DNA of 64,000 nucleotides from Paraspadella gotoi (Eukaryota; Chaetognatha): NCBI GenBank assembly GCA_051294375.1, contig CM119267.1, positions 17,769,780 to 17,833,779 of the forward strand, read 5' to 3'. Shown piece by piece: positions 56,594 to 64,000 of this stretch (position 1 is its first letter; each line of letters starts with the position of its first letter). The notes under the pieces were generated by a model. It saw only the letters and a program-made list of their open reading frames with translations, ran no database searches and was not told where the DNA came from. The position numbers and the translations under genes were made by a program.

Positions 56594-56599
56594 TTTAAT
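56594..56599 (-). promoter_or_regulatory. ATTAAA polyadenylation signal candidate
   Basis: ATTAAA begins 3 bases after the TGA of the secreted-protein gene. It is the commonest variant of AATAAA, so the 3' UTR would be very short. Confidence 0.4.
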
Positions 56600-56601
56600 C
56601 T

Positions 56602-57418
56602 TCATCCATCTAATTTTGCGAGTTCCAATAACTTTTTCAGATCTCTCGACATTATTCTATCCCTTTTCCTTTGCTGGTTTTTATCCGCCGAAGTGTCGGA
56701 GGTTGGAGCGGGAGTCTTCTCGCCATTGTCTTTTTCCGGTTTTGAACTTATTATTAAAATTAAAAGTAAAATTTTTAAAAAAATACTTTTTAGTAAATTC
56801 GCATATTTTGGCCTCGGCGGGATTGTCTTCAATGTTTAGAATTATACGGAGTTTTGTTTGTCATTTGACTTTATCTTACATGCCATCAGTGTAATCTTTG
56901 TCAGAATTGGTTGTGATAATCTGTCATTCTTAGTATATTTGTTTATTAAATAAAAAAGGACAAAATACTTACTGCGTGATATGGCTCTTCCAATCCTCAT
57001 TATTTGGTCTGTTCCAATTCCCAATAGTTGGGCTCTTCGTCCCCGAATTTTCTTCAGTTTCATCCGTTTCGTCTTCTCTGAAATTTTATTTCTCTTGTCA
57101 TATTTTTTTCTGACTCTGTTAATAAGACGCGAGACTTACCCTTGTCCAGTAGTCGTTTCCTCCCCTTCCAGCAATCCGATTATTTTTTCCAAATTTTCGT
57201 TTATTTTTCTCATTTCCGCCAGTTCCTCCGACTTCGTTTCCTTTAAAATTATGAATAAAAAAATATGAAAATATAAAAAAATACCCCAAAATACGCTTCA
57301 AAAATAAATACAAGGTTTTTTTTTATACGGTATACACTTTCCCTTTTAGAAATAAACCGACCTCGGCGAAGAGGGGACTTGAAAGTCCGATCAAAACTGC
57401 GAAGAGAAGACAGCGCAT
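56602..57418 (-). CDS. Small secreted protein or peptide precursor, four exons
   Basis: Exons 57418-57362, 57240-57140, 57077-56973 and 56746-56602 total 408 nt (135 residues plus stop) in one frame. Junctions: GAG|GTCGGT..TTTTAAAG|GAA (phase 0), CAAGG|GTAAGT..AATTTCAG|A (phase 2), CACGCA|GTAAGT..AATAATAAG|T (phase 2). Residues 1-18, MRCLLFAVLIGLSSPLFA, are a typical signal peptide, cleaved before Glu19. Residues 23-45 (EELAEMRKINENLEKIIGLL) form a heptad-like helix, and 54-87 are acidic and Asn/Thr-rich. 89-113 is a Pro/Ser/Thr linker, RKR is at 114-116, and 117-135 is DRIMSRDLKKLLELAKLDG, amphipathic and ending in Gly. There are no cysteines after the signal peptide. I recognise no family; a neuropeptide-like, salivary or venom-type precursor is possible by architecture only. 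Other frames of exons 2-4 are partly open, but only this one links a start, all splice sites and a stop with natural composition. Confidence 0.75.
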
Positions 57419-57530
57419 CTTTTCTATCGGTGGCGAATTGATTAGCGTAGAAGAAGGAGTGAGAGTCTTTAAGTTCAAAACGGTTGGCGAATGAAAGCGC
57501 GTCTAGAGACACGAGCTTTTTAAAGGGTTG
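57419..57530 (-). promoter_or_regulatory. Promoter/5' UTR of the secreted-protein gene
   Basis: A TATA-like TTTAAAAA lies on the minus strand at 57524-57517, about 100 bases upstream of the ATG; the start codon context is GAAAAGATGC. A competing upstream ATG at 57569 opens a different 70-codon frame across this region, which I take as 5' non-coding. Confidence 0.35.
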
Positions 57531-57581
57531 ACGAGGGAGTCGAGAGCGGCGTGGGTCCCGAGAGAACATGAAGACCCCCTT

Positions 57582-57605
57582 GAGGGTGCCCTCGAGGACA
57601 CCCTC
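57582..57605. other. 24-base near-perfect palindrome
   Basis: GAGGGTG and CACCCTC flank a central CCTCGAGG, with one mismatched pair. It lies about 165 bases upstream of the secreted-protein start codon and could be an operator-like site or hairpin. Confidence 0.5.
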
Positions 57606-58329
57606 GACTATAATTATCTTAGATTATTGTATATTATATAATGTTGGTTCTCGCAGCGAGGTATTATATTAGCGATCACCGTGAAAGCAGGAGGTTAAGA
57701 TATTTGAAAATAAAAACGAATTACGAACAGTTATTATATGCAGCTTATGTTAGGTAATACCTTACACTAAGCGTTGAATAAAAAACTTTTTAAGGTATTA
57801 AAAGCCAACTCAGTCCCTTTAAATGCCCACATATAATGTCCGATCAACACAGCACCAGTCTGCCGGTTCAATGTAACGGGTTTGATTAATTACAAAAACT
57901 ATATTTCGTATTATTTCCGACGAAACCCGACGTAGTCATTGTTAACATTCATCTTTTACCGACGTCGATGATTTTTTACGCAAGTCGGAACCGGTTTCTT
58001 GCTTTGTCTGTTCTGGCGGCTGATCGCCCGGGACGCACAAGCCGGGAAGCCAGAATGCATTCTGTAATGTTTATTACGCGTAACCTTGCGTTTAATTTGG
58101 AAAAGCCCATTGCCCAGAGTCGATAGGGACTTTTTATGAACACTGTACTAAAAAGACAAAAAATATCACTATCAAAATAAAAATCATTAAATTCTACGCT
58201 GATTCTAATGTGGCATGGATTCCACGACTTTACGAGGTCAAAAGTTCAAGAACATATCTCATTGTTAGTTCTTTAAGCGTCATCACAATCACCGGGAGTA
58301 TAATTTAAAAAAAAAAGATTTTGCCAGAA
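57606..58329. other. No gene seen
   Basis: Mixed AT-rich sequence with several CpG near 57990-58050. Short frames only. Confidence 0.5.
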
Positions 58330-58507
58330 ATTTCGACATATATTTTCTATGTCATTATCAGTGGAAATAAATAACAGAGAAAAAACATTTTTATAAATAA
58401 CAATTCACAAATTCCGATTCATCCCTAAATTTCTGAATTTTATAAAAATGTTTTTTCTCTGTTATTTCTTTTCCACTGATGATGACATAAAAAATATATG
58501 TCGAAAT
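58330..58507. other. Long near-perfect hairpin (about 69-bp arms)
   Basis: Arms 58330-58397 and 58438-58507 pair over their length (ATTTCGACATATATTTT.. to ..AACATTTTTATAAA) with only a few mismatches and two small bulges, around a 40-base loop. It could be a fold-back transposable element or a hairpin RNA source; no target duplication was found. Confidence 0.8.
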
Positions 58508-58917
58508 ATCAATATCAAAAACTTTTTATTTTTAGCACAGTAAAACTCATAAATTTTTCAATAATTAAATATCTTATAGTTTTTTTTCGCATCTATAAAA
58601 ATTTAAGTCGCGAACCAAATTCCAAATTTCCAATTATTTTCCGGGATTTACGTCTTCTTATCTCTTTTGAGGGTTATATGGGTAATTCCAATAATTTTAA
58701 TCCCGGTACTGATGCTTTTCTGTTTTTGTCCTTGAGTTTTAATAATAATTTTTATAATTCCGATAATTTAAAAACATTTTTTGCCCGGCGATCATTCAGG
58801 CGTCTTTTTTTTATCGTTGTCTTTTTTTGTTCCGCGGCGAAATAAAAAAGAGAATTGGCCGGAAGTGAATGTCGTCTTCTTTTCATTATTGAATCGTGCA
58901 GAGATCTTTTTCTTCAT

Positions 58918-58920
58918 AAA

Positions 58921-58979
<59 letters not shown>

Positions 58980-59021
58980 ATATTATAAATATATTATTAT
59001 ATATATATATATATATATATC
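58918..59021. repeat. Imperfect (TA)n microsatellite
   Basis: TA array with TTA and AAA interruptions. Confidence 0.95.
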
Positions 59022-59275
59022 TCCTATATCTCCATCGATGAGGATAGATTTTTTATTCTCGTGCAAATGGGGAAAGCAATTTGAGAGATTGTATGTCTGA
59101 GGAGACAATTTAACCTTACCATTTAACCTAAAGTCGTCAATTTGACGTTGCAAAGGATTTTTAACTTTTTGCATATCTTCGAAAATTCGTTATTGTACAA
59201 TGTTTGACAGTTTACGAATTTATTAAAGTAATTTTATTAGGACGATTCCCCATTATAGCATATCCTTTTTAAATC

Positions 59276-59289
59276 TCTCTCTCTCTCTC

Positions 59290-59342
<53 letters not shown>

Positions 59343-59355
59343 CTCACTCTCTCTC
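59276..59355. repeat. Imperfect (CT)n tract
   Basis: CT arrays with TTC/CCT interruptions. Confidence 0.93.
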
Positions 59356-59647
59356 TTTGCCGTTATCGCTCTCCTTTCCTTTGCTTTTATGCACGATTTA
59401 AAAAATATTCTTATTTTTGATTGTTTTTATTTTTCCTGAATTTGTTTCAAACCCATCCTTTAAACTTCTGAGAAAACTAAATATTATTATTAACGACTAT
59501 AAAATTTATTTTTTTTTATCTAAATTTATTCTGAGTTTAAATACTTTTCGAGTCCGTTCATTTTTTATTTCTCTTTCATCAGAAATATTTTCCCGTAAAA
59601 ATTGATATTCAGTTCTCTTTCTGTCGGCACAAGTGCGCATCTTCTCT

Positions 59648-59653
<6 letters not shown>

Positions 59654-59727
<74 letters not shown>
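59654..59727. repeat. (TC)37 microsatellite
   Basis: Uninterrupted TC array. Confidence 0.97.
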
Positions 59728-59732
<5 letters not shown>

Positions 59733-59879
59733 CGTTATTTCTTTCCTTCACCCACCCACGGGGCATGAGGATATTTCGGCTTCCAATTTCACGAGATACA
59801 GAGCGAAACCATAAATAACGATTCTCTTTTGATTTTCTACCTCATTTCCTTTTCCGTTCCTTTTTATTTCGCCGTTTCC

Positions 59880-59896
59880 CTCTCTCTCTCTCTCTC

Positions 59897-59959
<63 letters not shown>

Positions 59960-59960
59960 T
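59880..59960. repeat. (CT)n microsatellite
   Basis: CT arrays with CGT and TTC interruptions. Confidence 0.95.
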
Positions 59961-60079
59961 CTCTGTTTCCAGTATTGGCTTATCATCTCCGCCTTCGTCA
60001 TTAAGTCGTATGGAATAAACGTTCAATCACCCTTTGAAAGCTTCGTTCCAAATTCTGTGCGTCATAAATACCGAGTAAG

Positions 60080-60627
60080 ATAATTATCGATTTATTGATT
60101 ATTTAACAAGAATATAGTTCTTACACTTTATATTGTGAATCAAAAAAACTTTTCACATTTTTTTTTTGGGTCCTACCTTGAAGTTCAAACGCGAAATTTT
60201 CATAATCTTAAAAAAAGGCAGTTGCTTTTTTAGGCAAGTTGCTTTTAAATTTTTCTCTCTTTTCTCGCTTTTTGCCTTTTTTTTACCCATTTTTTTTCAG
60301 ATCTTTTCCAGTCGACGAAAACCATCTTTTTCTTTTCACCTTTCCTCCCTGACCGATTTTCTTCGTTTTCATCTTATTTTTTTTTCTCATCTTTTTCTTC
60401 TCATTTTTCATCTTTTTCTTATTCAGTCTCAGATTTTCCTCCCATTTTTGACTCCATTTTCTCCCCTCCACTTTTCCTTCACAATTCTCCTTCGACCGTT
60501 TACTTTTTTAATTTGTCCTCTCACTATTTGAAAGTTACAAAATTACTTACAAAATTACTGATTGGAAAGATAATTTTTATAACTTTCAAAAATGTTAACA
60601 ACGATGAATACCCAATATATTTTAAGA
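60080..60627. other. T/C-rich stretch, no gene seen
   Basis: Frames are Phe/Leu/Ser-rich and rejected. Confidence 0.5.
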
Positions 60628-60885
60628 NNNNNNNNNNNNNNNNNNNNNNNNNNNNNNNNNNNNNNNNNNNNNNNNNNNNNNNNNNNNNNNNNNNNNNNNN
60701 NNNNNNNNNNNNNNNNNNNNNNNNNNNNNNNNNNNNNNNNNNNNNNNNNNNNNNNNNNNNNNNNNNNNNNNNNNNNNNNNNNNNNNNNNNNNNNNNNNNN
60801 NNNNNNNNNNNNNNNNNNNNNNNNNNNNNNNNNNNNNNNNNNNNNNNNNNNNNNNNNNNNNNNNNNNNNNNNNNNNNNNNNNNNN
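60628..60885. other. Assembly gap, 258 N
   Basis: Unknown sequence. Confidence 0.99.
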
Positions 60886-60901
60886 GCTACGTTTGCCTCA
60901 A

Positions 60902-61156
60902 TCATTTCATTCTTTCAACTTTTTTTCTTCGCATTACTTTTTTTTTTCCAACCTTTTTCTCCCATTTCTTTTTGTATTTATTCCCTAATTTTGTTTCGTT
61001 CTTTTTTCTCGATTGCGTCACAAATCGGCTATGGTCTCGAGATAATTCCACAATCTTTAAACCATGGAAAACAATATCCACTTTTAATTTCTCGATTGAA
61101 TTTTTTAATTTTTGTTTCATAAAGAAACAAGAAAAAACTAATTGGCGACACTTCAA
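60902..61156 (-). CDS. Lys-rich open frame downstream of a start motif
   Basis: A minus frame gives KQKLKNSIEKLKVDIVFHGL.. then a Lys-rich tail. A second frame from ATG at 61172 (MATKRLEVSPISFFLFLYET..) overlaps it. Purine-rich DNA favours both. Either could belong to the gene starting at 61371, but no junction was verified. Confidence 0.2.
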   Translation of the reverse strand: MKCRQLVFSCFFMKQKLKNSIEKLKVDIVFHGLKIVELSRDHSRFVTQSRKKNETKLGNKYKKKWEKKVGKKKVMRRKKVERMK

Positions 61157-61360
61157 GTCGTTTAGTTGCCATTATAGTTAAAAATTCTAATTATCACAAG
61201 CCCTAAAATTTTTCATCATTTACAGAATCTCATTTTGAGGCGCGCGAATAACTTTTTTTTTTCCTCAGACACCTGTTACCTCTTTTCAAATTTTCCAACG
61301 CGATTTGGCGCGAAGTCGTTTCGAGTCGTCAGAGTAATTTAGGCTAAACCTTCCTGCTTT

Positions 61361-61384
61361 TTCGGCGCCATCTTTGTTTCGCGC
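61361..61384 (-). promoter_or_regulatory. Minus-strand AAGATGGCGCCG start motif
   Basis: Reads GCGCGAAACAAAGATGGCGC on the minus strand, with ATG at 61371 (MAPKKQE) followed by GGAAG|GTTTAG. It matches 47073-47095 closely, including the upstream GCGAAA. The region 61220-61440 is CpG-rich, fitting a start region. Confidence 0.4.
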
Positions 61385-61674
61385 TCATTTGGTCTGAAGG
61401 ATTCCGTGGCGCACCTTGGCGCCGAGTCTTCGTTTGACTTTGAGCAAAGTATGTATGAATTTTTCAACCTGTATTTGAAGCATTATTTATTACGAAATAT
61501 TTGAATCATTGCAACCCTTGCACTACACTAATTAAACCTGGGTGATGCAAAAAAAAATTGTGAAGTTGGTGAAATTTTTGACTAAATTTTATTCCATTAT
61601 CGAATTGAATCTCCGTTAGTTACGGAGTTTTAGAAAGTTTGTCAGGCTGGAAAATCTCGGTACCTGAACGCGGA

Positions 61675-61770
61675 ATCTCTCTCTCTCTCTCCCTCTTCCT
61701 TTCTCATTCTCCAGTCTCTCTCTTTTCTCTCTCTTCTCTCTCTCTCTCCGTTCTCTCTCTTTCTATGTCC
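61675..61770. repeat. Imperfect (CT)n tract
   Basis: CT arrays with several interruptions. Confidence 0.92.
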
Positions 61771-62074
61771 CATCCCTGGGAAATCAGATTTTGCTTTGTC
61801 AAATCCTTCCCGGACTGACGTGACCGGCTGGAGGAGAGTTTTGCAGTATTTTTTGACCGATCTATTTGGTTCATTTTGGAACAAATGCCTTTACTTTATT
61901 CACTGATTGTTTACATTTTCCGGGTTCAGACCACCTAATAAATTCACAAAGTATGAACGTCTCGGTATTTCACCGTCCTCTCTCTTCCAATATCGTCTCT
62001 TCCTCTCTGTCATCCACGTCTCCCTCTATTTTGCTCCAGTTCAACGTTTTTGTTTTCTTTTTCCTCTCATAGAG

Positions 62075-62130
62075 GGTTGAAAATTAAGCCCTTTCATTTT
62101 AAATGATAAGAGATGTGAAGATGGATAGTG
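62075..62130 (+). repeat. Short block repeated after the next gap
   Basis: GGTTGAAAATTAAGCCCTTT.. recurs at 62645-62703 with indels and then diverges. Confidence 0.6.
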
Positions 62131-62619
62131 CTTTATCACGAACGGGTACGTAAGAGCGAAGGGGAGGGGGGAATAGAATCTAATGGGAGAATTCATATGA
62201 CTTGGGGGGGCGTTATTATTATTGGGATAATAATTTTTTCTGGTTTTTTCGCCTATCAAATCTTGCACAAAAGTGTGATACACAGATGGGAGGAATTCCC
62301 GGGATATGGGGGAAGGAAGGCTGGGCGGGTAAGGTGACTCTTCTTTTCACCATCGTAAAATGCTCTTGATTTAAATTTAATACAATCATTCAATGTTCGC
62401 TGGTTATCAACTTTAATTTTTGCAATCAACTTGTTTCCCTCATACATCCCCCTTATCCAAATCTAACCAAACAGGCCTTTTATAAAAATCCATCCTTCTC
62501 CGTCCCATCGCACCGTTTAATTAAATCTATCCTGTCTCTGTCCTATCTTTTAATTATCTTATCCTTCCTCCTTGTCTATCCACACTTTAATAAAGTCCTT
62601 ATTCTATCTCTCGTCCATT
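62131..62619. other. No gene supported
   Basis: G-runs near 62160-62210, otherwise mixed. Short frames only. Confidence 0.45.
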
Positions 62620-62644
62620 NNNNNNNNNNNNNNNNNNNNNNNNN
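62620..62644. other. Assembly gap, exactly 25 N
   Basis: Followed immediately by a degraded repeat of 62075-62130. Confidence 0.99.
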
Positions 62645-63222
62645 GATTGAAATTAGCCTTTCAATTTTAAATCGATAAGATGTGTGAAATGATGATAAAT
62701 GTTTCACTCGCCGACTGCAGGTGAAATAAAGAAACTTGATTAACTAATCACTCAATTTTAATCAAAAGGTAAAAGGAAAGCTGACTGAGCAAAACTGTCT
62801 CGCACAGTCAACGAGAATAATTGAATTAATAATTAGGTATTGTTAGAAAAATATATCTTGAATAACATTCCGGTTATTTTCTAGGCTGTTAAGATATTAA
62901 TTCTTAACATGTAACTATTACAACTTTTTTTAAAAATTATCATAACATAATTCATTAATAATGGTATCCTTCTGTATAAAAATTATGATTAGCTTTTTAT
63001 TCTTGTAGGTTAAACTGTAGTATGTTCCCATTCCCGACACATCAGCGCCATATTTGTCAAAAAAAGGAAAGATAGAGACAGACAAAGCGAGAGAGAGAGA
63101 CACCAAACAGTGTCTCGTTTTTTGGAGAAAAAAAAATACAGAGTCCATCTTCTCTTCAACTTCTACCATTTTTTCCACTTTATTGAATTTTATCAACTGA
63201 AAATGACAGAGAGAGAGAGAGA
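62645..63222. other. AT-rich stretch, no gene seen
   Basis: First 60 bases repeat 62075-62130; the rest is AT-rich with frequent stops. Confidence 0.5.
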
Positions 63223-63417
63223 NNNNNNNNNNNNNNNNNNNNNNNNNNNNNNNNNNNNNNNNNNNNNNNNNNNNNNNNNNNNNNNNNNNNNNNNNNNNNN
63301 NNNNNNNNNNNNNNNNNNNNNNNNNNNNNNNNNNNNNNNNNNNNNNNNNNNNNNNNNNNNNNNNNNNNNNNNNNNNNNNNNNNNNNNNNNNNNNNNNNNN
63401 NNNNNNNNNNNNNNNNN
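63223..63417. other. Assembly gap, 195 N
   Basis: Begins in a GA array. Confidence 0.99.
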
Positions 63418-64000
63418 GAAACAAGGGACTAATGAGTTTGGGTGAGTTTTTGGGTGAGTTTATTGGGGGGGAAGTCAGGGTGAGGTGGGCGTTTTAGAAA
63501 GGGGAGAAAGAAAGATAAAAAGAAAGAAAGATAAAAAGAAAGAAGAGTCGGGGGTTCGTCGCAGCGACAGGACGAAATCCGTCGTCATCGGGCAATTAAT
63601 CTTAATATCTGCGTTTGGTAGTATGTTAATTGTTGAGAAATTCGTTGATTAAAGATGTTTTAAGGATTCTAATCGTAATAATGTTATGATTATAGTAACT
63701 TGCCCTCTGTAAAAAAAAATTTTTGGAAAAGGCTCCGCTCGTTGCGGCAAATGTATAATTACAAATCTTGTATATACATTTTGTGTCATTTTGGAGATTA
63801 ATTAATATTAAGCTCTCGGATTGCATATTTCTCTGTTTCGTATCTTGCTCGAATTTCATTACACCGTTATATCCAAAATGTATCGGTCTATTCATTTTTC
63901 TTGACCTTTTGTCCATTCGAGATGACCGGGCGAGAAATTGATGAATCTCTCACTTCTCCTCTCTCTCTCTCTCCTCATCTCGGCTTCTCTCCCCTCGTCG
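63418..64000. other. No gene seen
   Basis: A GGGTGAGTTT motif occurs twice near 63440, AAAGAAAGATAA repeats near 63510, then AT-rich sequence ending in a CT-rich tract. Confidence 0.5.

Noticed and set aside
57249-57569. Longer minus frame from ATG 57569 overlapping exon 1 of the secreted-protein gene
   Set aside because: It has no signal peptide and runs into intron 1. The signal-peptide frame joins all four exons in phase with a stop.

Overview
The window is nuclear DNA of a eukaryote, most likely an arthropod and probably an insect. It is AT-rich with local CpG-rich blocks. The best gene has short introns (62-226 nt) and GTAAGT-type donors. No bacterial operons, no rRNA operon, no complete tRNA and no CRISPR array were seen. 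(GA)n/(CT)n microsatellites occur every 1-3 kb, and (CGA)n, (GAT)n, (GAA)n and (GAAA)n arrays are also common. Abundant GA and CGA arrays would fit a hymenopteran, but that is a weak inference.

The window is a draft assembly with 16 N blocks. Seven are exactly 25 N and one is 10 N. Several short gaps sit on the junction between two near-identical copies that differ mainly by one-base insertions and deletions (3922-5048/5074-6078; 35745-36290/36681-37211; 13370-15210/16012-17711). That pattern suggests unpolished long-read gap filling rather than biology. A larger inverted duplication (37247-39608 against 42889-45160) has no gap between its arms and could be real.

The clearest gene is on the minus strand at 57418-56602. 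Four exons join in one frame (408 nt, 135 residues) with a signal peptide, a heptad-like helix, an acidic linker and a basic RKR site before a C-terminal amphipathic 19-mer ending in Gly. It looks like a small secreted protein or peptide precursor that I cannot assign to a known family. Weaker multi-exon candidates lie at 33749-33337 (-), 54061-53752 (-), 50359-50125 (-) and 31907-32805 (+). Other single-exon coding-like segments are listed with low confidence. Promoter-like sites include three independent TCACGTGA E-boxes and a shared AAGATGGCGCCG start motif.

Mobile-element traces are a fold-back MITE with an 8-bp target duplication (27026-27653), a diverged relative (20622-21552), a 407-bp terminal-inverted-repeat element (7400-7806), a dispersed ~300-bp repeat family (12403-12700 and 30866-31210), a possible LINE remnant (26723-27003) and two LTR-like stretches. 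The rest is microsatellite or AT-rich/pyrimidine-rich sequence in which I see no gene. Coding calls other than 56602-57418 rest on composition and splice-site logic only.
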